This document shows, piece by piece, positions 1 to 8,800 of a stretch of 36,822 bases of DNA (the first letter of the stretch is position 1; each line of letters starts with the position of its first letter). This DNA comes from JAICMB01 sp035295125. Its GTDB lineage: Bacteria > Acidobacteriota > Terriglobia > Bryobacterales > Bryobacteraceae. The translations under genes were made by a program, and so were the position numbers. The stretch covers positions 1 through 36,822 of the forward strand of contig DATGJP010000110.1 in assembly GCA_035295125.1 (NCBI GenBank), given 5' to 3'. The notes under the pieces are model-generated. The model made no database searches and had not been told where the DNA came from. It worked only from the letters and a program-made list of their open reading frames with translations.

Positions 1-78
1 GGACTTCACAGACAACGTGCCGACGCCACCTACACAGCTTCCAGCTTTCTTAAGGATCTGCGTTACCGGACGGCGTAC

Positions 79-999
79 CTATTCGCGCGTACCACGCACG
101 ATGGCCGAATCGCGAAGCTTCGCCAGCTCGCGCCGCGCAATAGCGGCCCAGGAGCTGCTTGGATCGATCTTCAAATACGCCTTCCAGTGTTGTACCGCCT
201 TGAGCGTCTGACCGGTGGCCTGGTACAACAACGCGGTATTGTAGTGCGCATCGGCGTAACTGGGATGTAGTTGCAATGCCGACTGGTAATGTTTCAGAGC
301 GCCGGATCGATCGCCCTTTTCGTCAAGCAGGTTCCCAAGATTAAAATGCGCCAGCGCATAATCCGGATCTACCTGGAGAGCCTTGCGGTAATTGCGCTCC
401 GCATCTCGCCATGCGCGGACGTTAAAGTATACCGTGCCGAGATTGACGAGGGCTCCCGGTGAGCTGGGATCCAACTCTACCGCCTTCTGATACGCCAGAA
501 TCACGTCCTCGATCGGCGCTCCGGACTGTTCCAGTTCGAGACCCCGCTCAAACCAGCGCTCCGCTTCCACGCGGCGCCGCTGCGGTGCGTTGACGGCCTG
601 GTCGCCGGAGTGTGGAAATGCGAGCATCTTCTCGAACTCGGCGCGGTCGAAATCGAGCAGTAGTTGGCCGGACAGCGGTTCCATCTTAGAACCGGCAAAT
701 TGTACGCGAATCTTGCGGCCCTCGGGATACAACTTCAACTCGGTCAGGGGATCACGTATGCCTTGAAGTCTGCCGCGTAACGCCGTCAGCGCACGATGGA
801 TCTGGCCTGTTGAAATCTTCGCCTTCGCGAGACCCGCCAGAGTGCGCAATGCCAGCAGGTCGGAGAAAGCATACGTCTCCGCGGGCGTCACGAACGTTCT
901 CTTTTCCCAGTTCCGCAACTGACGCTCGGAAATGCCCAGGAGACGCCGCACACCCTTGCGAGAGTAGGCCTGCGTCGCACTTGCAGTTACAACAGGCAC
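79..999 (-). CDS. MerR-like HTH / TPR-repeat fusion protein
   Basis: The protein has 306 residues. Residues about 10-75 look like a MerR-type winged helix: YSRKGVRRLLGIS, then a recognition-helix-like RQLRNWEK, then the helical AFSDLLALRTLAGL. Residues about 145-295 hold roughly four TPR units (AYQKAVELDPSSPGALVNLG and similar A/G/Y/P spacing). MerR domains bind DNA as dimers and TPRs mediate protein contacts, so a regulator or scaffold whose partners dock on the TPRs is a reasonable inference. There is no cysteine cluster or drug-binding domain typical of classical MerR sensors. The start is GTG at 999. The gene lies 33 bp downstream of the permease gene on the same strand and may be cotranscribed with it. 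The domain calls are fairly secure; the target is unknown. Confidence 0.85.
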   Translation of the reverse strand: MPVVTASATQAYSRKGVRRLLGISERQLRNWEKRTFVTPAETYAFSDLLALRTLAGLAKAKISTGQIHRALTALRGRLQGIRDPLTELKLYPEGRKIRVQFAGSKMEPLSGQLLLDFDRAEFEKMLAFPHSGDQAVNAPQRRRVEAERWFERGLELEQSGAPIEDVILAYQKAVELDPSSPGALVNLGTVYFNVRAWRDAERNYRKALQVDPDYALAHFNLGNLLDEKGDRSGALKHYQSALQLHPSYADAHYNTALLYQATGQTLKAVQHWKAYLKIDPSSSWAAIARRELAKLRDSAIVRGTRE

Positions 1000-1032
1000 G
1001 CAGAAAGTTTAACAGAATGGGGTGTGCCGTTC

Positions 1033-2334
1033 CTAGCCCTTTTTCAGCCCCGGCGCCCGGCGAGCGAGCGTGTAGAAGAGCAATCCGACGCTCAACGCGA
1101 TAGCGGTGTCGCGAACTTCCACGAGCGTGCAGTTGGACAGCAGCCAAATGACGATCGCCATTCCTATAAACGCGATCGGCACGCCTCCCGGCATGAGAAA
1201 CACCTTGGACGCGTGGGCTGCTTTCCGACGCATGATCGGCAGAACGCTGCAGGTTGCGAAATATGTCACGAGCCGCGAGATGGTGCTCAGCGCCACGAGA
1301 TAAATAAACGTGCCTGACAGGGTAAGGGCCAGCATGACCACGACTGTCGCGAGAACTGAGGCGATTGGAGTGCGGTAGTGCGGATGAATCTCCGCCATGC
1401 GGGGCGGCAGGTCCCCGAGTTCCCCCATGGCGAATATGATGCGCGAAGCCGACAGGATGAGCACATTCAGGTTGCCGGCCAGCGACATCACGATGGCAAA
1501 GGTAATCATGGCTGCTCCGCCGGCGCCGAGAAACCGGTTGGCCGCGTCTGCCAGTGGACGCCTGGAAGCCGCGAGTTCCGGCAGCGTCCCAATGCATACC
1601 ACCTGGATGAGCACGTAGAACGTCACCACGATCGCCATGCCGGTCAGCAGCGCGGCTGGGAGCGTGCGCTCGGGGTTGCGTACTTCACCGGCTGGAATCA
1701 CGCCCATCTCGAACCCCGTGAAGGCGTAGACGAGCAGCAGAACCGCCTGCGCAAACGGCCGGTATGCCGGCGCGGCGGCGAGCGAGAAGCGGGCGGGATC
1801 GAGAAAGAAGAAGCCGACAATAACGAAAATCGCAAGCGGCAAGAGCTTTCCGAACACAAAGGCGTTGCTGGCGTTCGCGACCGGGCGCACACCGACGACG
1901 TTCACCACTCCCAGCAGGCTGACTACTACGGTGATGATCACTGCCCGTCCTAAGCCCGAAGCCGCACCGGGGAAGAAAAAGCCCAGATACACCGGCAGCA
2001 AGCTGCAGTTTGCGGCAAAGGAAGTAATACGGGCGATCCACACCAGCCACCCGATCGTGAACCCTGCGAGCGACCCGTAGTTCGCGCGCGCGTAAAGGTA
2101 GGGGCCTCCGCTGCCCGTGAAGCGGCTCGCCACCTCGGCAAAGCTGAGCACGATGAATGACACGCACAGGGCGCACAGGCCAAAGGCGAACAGGCTATAA
2201 GTTCCGGCCAGCGCAAAGACCTTCGAAGGAAGCCCGAAAATGCCGGCGCCGATTACGCCGTTTAGGACGACCCCAACGAGGTCCCATCGGCGGATGGATC
2301 GAGCCAGACCTGGGGCGGGCGTCGTTGGAGCCAA
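1033..2334 (-). CDS. APC-superfamily amino acid permease
   Basis: A 433-residue integral membrane protein with about 12 hydrophobic segments, the usual length and topology for amino acid/polyamine/organocation transporters. The first segment carries the helix-breaking GVIGAGIFGLP motif, which in this family (LeuT fold) forms the unwound substrate site. SGGPYLYARANYG and FAFTGFE-like segments (AFTGFEMGVIPAGEVRNPERTLP) are also family hallmarks. It should import amino acids or related amines by proton or cation coupling; the substrate cannot be read from sequence. The only start fitting the family N-terminus is TTG at 2334, with no strong Shine-Dalgarno, so the start is uncertain. It is divergent from tRNA-Leu, and a perfect 12-bp inverted repeat lies in the 59-bp gap between them. 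Confidence 0.9.
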   Translation of the reverse strand: MAPTTPAPGLARSIRRWDLVGVVLNGVIGAGIFGLPSKVFALAGTYSLFAFGLCALCVSFIVLSFAEVASRFTGSGGPYLYARANYGSLAGFTIGWLVWIARITSFAANCSLLPVYLGFFFPGAASGLGRAVIITVVVSLLGVVNVVGVRPVANASNAFVFGKLLPLAIFVIVGFFFLDPARFSLAAAPAYRPFAQAVLLLVYAFTGFEMGVIPAGEVRNPERTLPAALLTGMAIVVTFYVLIQVVCIGTLPELAASRRPLADAANRFLGAGGAAMITFAIVMSLAGNLNVLILSASRIIFAMGELGDLPPRMAEIHPHYRTPIASVLATVVVMLALTLSGTFIYLVALSTISRLVTYFATCSVLPIMRRKAAHASKVFLMPGGVPIAFIGMAIVIWLLSNCTLVEVRDTAIALSVGLLFYTLARRAPGLKKG

Positions 2335-2350
2335 TAGAGGAAGGTAGCAC

Positions 2351-2389
2351 GCGTTCTGAGCCTGGATGTTATCCTATGGCTCAGAACGC
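2351..2389. promoter_or_regulatory. perfect 12-bp inverted repeat between permease and tRNA-Leu
   Basis: The arm GCGTTCTGAGCC (2351-2362) is repeated as its exact reverse complement GGCTCAGAACGC (2378-2389), separated by 15 nt. It ends 4 bp before the tRNA and lies 17 bp upstream of the permease start codon. It could be an operator for a dimeric regulator covering both divergent promoters, or a strong hairpin in the permease leader RNA. The spacer contains an AT-rich TATCCTAT stretch that could serve as a -10 element for the tRNA. The symmetry is directly visible; the role is inferred. Confidence 0.6.
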
Positions 2390-2393
2390 CCTT

Positions 2394-2480
2394 GCGAACG
2401 TGGCGGAACTGGCAGACGCACCAGACTTAGGATCTGGCGCCCGAGAGGGCGTGGGAGTTCGACTCTCCCCGTTCGCACCA
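2394..2480 (+). tRNA. tRNA-Leu (anticodon UAG)
   Basis: An 87-nt cloverleaf. Acceptor arms GCGAACG (2394-2400) and CGTTCGC (2470-2476) pair perfectly, followed by discriminator A and an encoded CCA (2478-2480). The anticodon stem CCAGA/TCTGG encloses the loop CTTAGGA, placing anticodon TAG at 2428-2430. A long variable arm (GCGCCCGAGAGGGCGT region) and a T arm with GTTCGA complete a class II tRNA. It reads CUA and, with wobble, other CUN leucine codons. No terminator is visible before the convergent surface-protein gene, whose stop codon lies 3 bp away. Confidence 0.97.
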
Positions 2481-2483
2481 CAA

Positions 2484-5400
2484 TTAGAACGGAATCGGAA
2501 TCGAGAGCCGGAAAACCCCCGTGTCGGAGAACTCCGCCAGGCGGCTGCTTGTGGGCTCCAATAACAGAATGTTCCCGTTCAGATCGGTTCTTAGTCCGCC
2601 CTGCATGCCACTGAGTTGCCCATTTTGAGGGCTGGAGAGAATCTGGCTCCGCGCCGTATTTCCTTGCGCCACGCTGGCCAGAATAATGACTCGTGGATTG
2701 TTGGGGCTGCTATCAGCGATTATGACCTCGTCCTTGTTCGAGGAAGTGGGGTCTTTCAGATTGGCGGCTACGCCGGTGGGATTGGCAAGCTGACCGAACA
2801 CACCTATGCCTGGACCAATCTGGCTTAGCGGACTGCTTCCCTGAGCAATGCTCCTGAACACCGCAATCCGATGGTTGCCGCTGTCGGCGACCAGGATATG
2901 GTCTTGCGAATCCACCGCGACATCGAGTGGAACATTCAGTTGACCTAAAATCCCAACGGAAGGACCGATTTGTCCGGCCGTCAATAGACTGGAAACCGTG
3001 TTGTTGGCGGCATGATTGATAGTAAGGGCCGCAATGCGGTTATTGCCCATATCGAGCGCCAACAGGTGGTCGGAGGAGTCAACCGCCAGGCTGCCAGGCT
3101 GATTAAGAGGTATGTTCCCAGCGGTAGTGATTTGGGTTTGCGCCGCCGCGCCCGCGGCAATGCTGCTGAACACAACGATGCGATTGTGGCCGCCATCCGA
3201 TACGAAGATATTGTCCTTAGAGTCGACTGCGATTCCTTGCGGACCATTGAAGGCCCCATAGAGACCCGGATTCAAGGTGGGGTGAGCCGCATCTGCGACC
3301 AACGAACCGTTTCTGTTGTCGAAGACCAGAACCTTGTTTGAACCGAACAACGCCACCAGAACGTGGCCCTGCGAGTCCACCGTGATCGCGCCAGTACCCA
3401 CCATTAGCGTTGCGGTGGCTGAATCGCCCGCACCACCCGAGAAACTAATCGGCCCGGTGTTGTTAACGAGGATTCCGCTTCCGATGGCGGTGACGTTCAC
3501 TGTCACCGTACAGGAGCCATTGATGGAAATCATTCCGCTGGTGAGCGAAACGCTGGCCGATCCGGCTACGGCTGTGGCCGTTCCGCCGCAAGTGTTGGAA
3601 AGACCGTTGGGAGTTGCCACCACGAGATTCGCCGGGAAGTTGTCAGTAAACGCCACTCCTTGAAGCCCGACCGGATTCCCGGCCGGGTTCGTGATCGAGA
3701 TCGTCATCGTACTGGTCCCGTCAACGGATATACTTGCGGGCGAGAAAAATTTGATCGTAGATGGCAATGCAATTACTGTCTGCGAAACATTTCCGGAGCT
3801 GCTGATGTTGAAGTTCGTGTCCCCGTTATAGGTCGCCGTCAGGTTTTTAGGCCCAGGTGTCGCGGGCGTTATCGAGCAACTGCCTGCCCCGCTATTGAGC
3901 GTGATCGTGCAAGTCTCAACTCCGTCGCTGATGGTTACTGTTCCGGTTGGAGTTCCCGAGCCTGGCGCCGTCGCCGCGACCGTTGCGCCGACGGTGACAG
4001 CTGTATTCACGCCGGAGGGATTGGGGGTATGAGTTGTGATGTTTGTGACTGTGTCGCTTTTGTTCACCGTCAGTGACGCCGTATTGCTGGCCCCGGCGTG
4101 AACCCCATCAGGCGAAGTGGCATAACTGCCGGTAATGGTGTGCGGACTGGTAGCCACATTTGCCGGCGTCACCGTCGCAGTACAAGTCGAAGCGGTGGAC
4201 GAAATGGGAGCGAGACCGCATGTGCCAGCAATGTTGTCGGTGGCTTCCGAAGAAGAAACCGTCACCACTCCGAGCGGGTCGAATGAGGGGGCGTACAACT
4301 CGGCGTCCGAAACGGCCGAAGGGCCTGTGGTCACGCCAATAACCAATACATCCCCATTGTTCAGCAGGACAGGCAGCAACCCGTTGTCGGACTGCTGCAG
4401 GCTGCCGGTTGGGTAGAACCGGTCCGCCAGCGGATCGTAGAGCTCCACCACCTGGCTCGTTGTCCCTCCCGCCAGAAGAATCATGCCATTCGGCAAGGGC
4501 AGGGCCGAACCATTCGCGCGCGCTTGCGCCATGGAATGGCTACTCGGAGCGAAGGTGTTGGCCATGGGATCGTAGAGATCGGCGCTGGCGAGCGCGCCGG
4601 CGGAGTTTTGACCACCTGCAACCAGCACGTTGCCGTTCGATAGCAAGGCGGTTTCCGGCTGCCACCGTCCGGCGCTGAGGCTGGAGTTGGGTCCCGTAAT
4701 AAGCGTGAAAGTCCCCGCGCCGCTGTTGCCGGCTGGATCGAAAAGTTCGGCATTATTCAGCGCGCCGTCGGCGGCGCCGCTGCCCGATCCACCCACAATC
4801 AACACCGTCCCATTCTGCAACAGAGTAGCCGAATGGCCTGTGCGTGCGAGATTCAAATTGCCTGTTGCAGTGAAAGTGCTGGTTGCGGGATCGTACAACT
4901 CTGCGCTATTCAGAATACCGATGCTATTCTCTCCTCCGGCCAACAATACCTTCCCGTTAGGTAGTAATGTAGCCGTCGCCCCCAATCGCGCGTCGCTGGG
5001 GATCATTGTGAACTGCCCCGTAGCCGGATTGTATAATTCTACCAGGGGTACCGCGCCAGATGGAGTTCCATCGGAAGAACCTCCAGCGATTAAGACCTGG
5101 CCATTCGGCAGCAGCACCGCTACGCCGCCGATGCGAGTAGCATTTGGAAGGCCCGTCGGGCTGAAGGTGCCATTAGAGGCGCTGTAAACCTCCGCGTTTC
5201 CAAGCGGTGCGCCGCCAGTGACTAACACCAATCCGTCCGTGAAAAGAGTTGCCGTAGCGCCATCGCGCCTGATCACGGGAGCACCTGTCGGCGTGAACGT
5301 AGCGGCCGTGCCGGGAGGCACTGTGCCACTATCGGTAACTGTCGCCGTTGCGGTGCTGGACTGGCCCACGACAACATTCGTAGGGTTTACAACCACACCC

Positions 5401-5813
5401 GCTGTCGTCATGCGCGGGTTTACGCTCACAATGGCACGCTTCTGAATGGGATTGCCGGAATCAATGGATCTGCTTCCCCTGTGCGTGGCATCGCCCCCGT
5501 AAACCGCGGTGATCGTGTGTGTTCCTGCCGAGAGCACCGAGGTGGGATAGGTGACGGTAAGGTCATTGATAATGCCGGTCAATTTCACGGCGGCGAGCGG
5601 CGCGGAGCCGTCGAAGAAAACCACTAAGCCACTGGGAAAACCTGCAGCCGTCGACACAACGGCCGTGAGTGTGATGTTGTCGCCTAGCGTGATCGCGGCA
5701 GCCGATGCGGCGACCTCTGTTGAAGTCGGTGAGCCTCCGGCGGAACCGGCGTAGCCGGTTGACGCCAGAAGTATAGCAACCCAAGCCCCATATCCAAACC
5801 GCCGCATAAGCAC
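2484..5813 (-). CDS. secreted Ig-like / kelch / NHL beta-propeller protein (smaller paralog)
   Basis: A 1109-residue protein with an N-terminal signal peptide (RRFGYGAWVAILLASTGYA). In order: an Ig-like domain (about 30-120); a second Ig-like domain split by a seven-bladed kelch propeller (Ig halves about 135-171 and 510-588, propeller between; blade motifs such as KVLLAGG, TVLIVGG, NVLVAGG); another Ig-like repeat (590-690); a DUF11/DUF7933-like module with SISVDGTSTMTISITNPAG (690-805); and an NHL-type propeller (808-1109; GIAVDSKDNIFVSDGGHNRI and related). No membrane anchor or sorting tail is seen, so it is probably extracellular or loosely surface-bound. It is 79 bp downstream of, and clearly paralogous to, the 3313-residue gene. 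The start may be GTG at 5813 or ATG at 5807; both follow GGAGGGG. Confidence 0.9.
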   Translation of the reverse strand: MLMRRFGYGAWVAILLASTGYAGSAGGSPTSTEVAASAAAITLGDNITLTAVVSTAAGFPSGLVVFFDGSAPLAAVKLTGIINDLTVTYPTSVLSAGTHTITAVYGGDATHRGSRSIDSGNPIQKRAIVSVNPRMTTAGVVVNPTNVVVGQSSTATATVTDSGTVPPGTAATFTPTGAPVIRRDGATATLFTDGLVLVTGGAPLGNAEVYSASNGTFSPTGLPNATRIGGVAVLLPNGQVLIAGGSSDGTPSGAVPLVELYNPATGQFTMIPSDARLGATATLLPNGKVLLAGGENSIGILNSAELYDPATSTFTATGNLNLARTGHSATLLQNGTVLIVGGSGSGAADGALNNAELFDPAGNSGAGTFTLITGPNSSLSAGRWQPETALLSNGNVLVAGGQNSAGALASADLYDPMANTFAPSSHSMAQARANGSALPLPNGMILLAGGTTSQVVELYDPLADRFYPTGSLQQSDNGLLPVLLNNGDVLVIGVTTGPSAVSDAELYAPSFDPLGVVTVSSSEATDNIAGTCGLAPISSTASTCTATVTPANVATSPHTITGSYATSPDGVHAGASNTASLTVNKSDTVTNITTHTPNPSGVNTAVTVGATVAATAPGSGTPTGTVTISDGVETCTITLNSGAGSCSITPATPGPKNLTATYNGDTNFNISSSGNVSQTVIALPSTIKFFSPASISVDGTSTMTISITNPAGNPVGLQGVAFTDNFPANLVVATPNGLSNTCGGTATAVAGSASVSLTSGMISINGSCTVTVNVTAIGSGILVNNTGPISFSGGAGDSATATLMVGTGAITVDSQGHVLVALFGSNKVLVFDNRNGSLVADAAHPTLNPGLYGAFNGPQGIAVDSKDNIFVSDGGHNRIVVFSSIAAGAAAQTQITTAGNIPLNQPGSLAVDSSDHLLALDMGNNRIAALTINHAANNTVSSLLTAGQIGPSVGILGQLNVPLDVAVDSQDHILVADSGNHRIAVFRSIAQGSSPLSQIGPGIGVFGQLANPTGVAANLKDPTSSNKDEVIIADSSPNNPRVIILASVAQGNTARSQILSSPQNGQLSGMQGGLRTDLNGNILLLEPTSSRLAEFSDTGVFRLSIPIPF

Positions 5814-5825
5814 AGCCCCTCCAGG

Positions 5826-5843
5826 AACGGATTGAAGTCCGTT
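5826..5843. repeat. 6-bp inverted repeat in the gap between the two giant genes
   Basis: AACGGA (5826-5831) and TCCGTT (5838-5843) are perfect complements around a 6-nt loop, in the 79-bp gap between the two large minus-strand genes and just upstream of the GGAGGGG ribosome-binding site. On the minus strand no T-run follows, so it is not a classical terminator. It could be an mRNA processing or stability hairpin that sets the relative expression of the two genes. Confidence 0.4.
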
Positions 5844-5892
5844 TTCGAATTCTGAAGCTCCATTATAAGGGCCGGGATGCTCTCCCGCAAAG

Positions 5893-8800
5893 CTAAAACG
5901 TAACCGAGGTCACAAACAACAACTTCCCGGCATCGGAAAACTCCAGTAAGTGACCGTTCCCCGGATCGAGCAGCAGAATGTTCCCAGCCGCGTTAGTGGC
6001 GATGCCTCCCGTGATAGCGGTCAGGGGTCCGGTGTTGGTATTGGAAGTGATCGATCCGTGGGGCGTTGCACCGGCTGCTATCGGGTTAAACATCGCGATG
6101 CGCGCGTTACCGCTGTCCACCACCAGGACCTCGTCCTTCGCCGCGGCATTGGGATCTTTCAGGTTCACCGCCACACCCGTAGGCGTGATCAGTTGTCCCA
6201 GAAATCCCACCTGTGGTCCAATGGCCCCACGCGGCGTCTTGTTTGCCGCCACGCTATTGAACAAGGCGACCCGATTGTTGCCCGTGTCCGCCACCGCGAT
6301 GTTGCCCGCGGAATCCACCGCCACACCCAGCGGGTTGTTCAACTGCCCCAAAGTCCCGACCGTCGGCCCGATCTGCCCGCTCGCAACCACCGTCGCGACC
6401 GCTCCGGTGGACACATGGCCCACCGTAAAGACGACAATCCGGTTGTTTTGCGTGTCCGTCACCAGCAGGTTATCTTGCGCGTCCAGTGCAAGACCCGTGG
6501 GTTGCGTTAATGCTGAGTTCAGCTGCCCGTTCAGAACCTGGCCGGTCGGCCGCGCCCCCGTTGCATAACTGCTGAACCATACCACCCGGTGATTGCCGGT
6601 ATCGGAAACGAAGATATTATCCTTCGAGTCCACCGCAATTCCGTTGGGCTGACTCAGGGCTCCCAGAACTCCCGGATTCAACTGGCCTCGCAATGCCCCG
6701 CTGCTGTTATAGACAAGAACTTTGCTCGCCCCCGCCAGGGCGGCCAGGATGTTTCCTTGCGAGTCGACCGCCAGCCCGTTCGTCCCGGCATTGAGGACCG
6801 CCGAAGCACCGGCACTGTTGCCTCCGTTCGTGGACATCACCGGACCGGTGTTATTCACATACAAGCCACCGGTCGAAACCGCGACATTAGCCGTGACGGT
6901 ACATGAACTGCTGGGTGCAAGTGTGACGCCGCTCAGAGAAACGGCCGTTGAACCGGCCGTTGCCGTCGCCGTGCCGCCGCACGTGTTCGATAATCCGTTG
7001 GGATTCGCCACCACCATGTTCGCGGGGAAGTTGTCCGTAAACGCCACCCCCTGCAGCGCCACCGTGTTCACGCTCGGATTCGTCAGCGTGATCGTCAACA
7101 CGCTCGTTCCGTTCACCGCAATGCTGGGCGGTGAGAACGCCTTGACAGCCGAGGGCGGCCCGATCACAACCTCCGGATTCCCGGTCAATAACCCGGTGCT
7201 GCCGTTGAAGGTTGCGTTGCCACCGTAGGCCGCCGAAATCGTCCGGCTACCCGGCGCCAGCGTCGTGGTAGTGAACGTCGCCACACCGCCGCTCAATGTC
7301 CCAGTGCCGATCGTGTTGCTGCCATCGAGGAACGTCACAGTCCCGCTCGGCGTGCCTACTCCAGGCAGAACCACCGTCACGGTAGCCGTAAACGTGATCG
7401 ACTGACCAAACGCCGCCGGATTCAGCGAGGACGTGACTGTCGTCATCGTGCCCGCCTTGTTCACTACCTGCGGATTCCCCGTCAGCGATCCCGCGCTGCC
7501 GTTAAAATTCCCGTCGCCGTTGTAGCTCGTAGTAATCGTGTGATTGGCGACCCCCAACGCCGAGGTCGAAAACGTCGCCACTCCTCCGCTCAACGTCCCC
7601 GTGCCAATCGAGCCGCCGCCATCCAGGAACGTCACCGTCCCGGTGGGGGTCCCCGCTCCCAGCCCTACAGCCGATACCGTGGCTGTAAACGTCACGGTCT
7701 GCCCAAACGACGATGGATTCGCCGAGGAGCTCACCGCGGTTGCTGTATTCGCCTTGTTCACTACCTGCGGATTACCCGTCAGCGATCCCGAGCTCCCGTT
7801 GAAATTCCCATCACCCAGGTAGGTGGTCGTGATCGTGTGACTACTCACGGATAGCCCCGACGTAGTGAACGTAGCTACACCTCCGCTCAGCGTCCCGGTG
7901 CCGATTGAGCCACCCCCATCCAGGAACGTAACCGTTCCGGTAGCCGTACCCCCTCCTGGAGCCACCGCCGAAATCGTCGCTGTAAACGTAACCGACTGGC
8001 CGAATACCGATGGATTCGCCGACGACGTTAAAGCGGTCGTCGAATTCGTTTTGTTGACGACTTGCGGATTGCCCGTCAGCGGTCCAATACTGCTTAAAAA
8101 GTTTCCGTCGCCTCCATAGATGGCCGTGATGGTATGATTCCCGGCGCTGAGCGTCGACGTCGTAAACGTGGCCATGCCGCTACTTAATGTCCCCGTGCCG
8201 ATCGAACCCCCGGCGTCCTGGAACGTCACCGTTCCAGTGGGTGTGCCGGCTCCCGGACTGGCCGCCGCAACCGTAGCTGTAAACGTGACCGATTGCCCGA
8301 ATGTCGAAGCATTGAGCGATGAAGTCACTGCCGTCGTGGTGTTCGCCCTGCCCACCACCTGCGGATTCCCCGTCAGCGATCCCGCGCTGGTGTTGAAATT
8401 TGCATCACCGCCGTAGGACGTCGTGATCGTATGACTGGCCACTGAGAGCGCTGCTGTGCTAAACGTCGCTACGCCCCCGCTCAGCGTCCCCGTGCCAATC
8501 GAGCCGCCACCGTCGAGGAACGTCACCGTTCCGGTCGGCGTACCCGACCCGGGCCCCGCTGCCGAAACCGTCGCCGTGAACGTCACCGATTGCCCGAACA
8601 CCGACGGATTCACCGACGAAGTTACAGTCGTCGACGTGCCGTCTGTACTGACCACTTGCGGATTCCCCGTGAGCGACCCATTGCTGCTGTTGAAGTTCCC
8701 GTCGCCACCATAGCTCGTCGTGATCGTGTGATTGCCTACCGCCAGCGCCGATGTCGTGAACGTCGCCACGCCCCCGCTCAGCGTCCCCGTTCCAATCGAG

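Noticed and set aside
1033..2334. 752-1597 minus-strand 281-residue frame and other frames within the permease gene
   Set aside because: They lie inside or across the permease and HTH/TPR genes with no hydrophobic or domain pattern of their own, while the permease frame shows 12 membrane segments.
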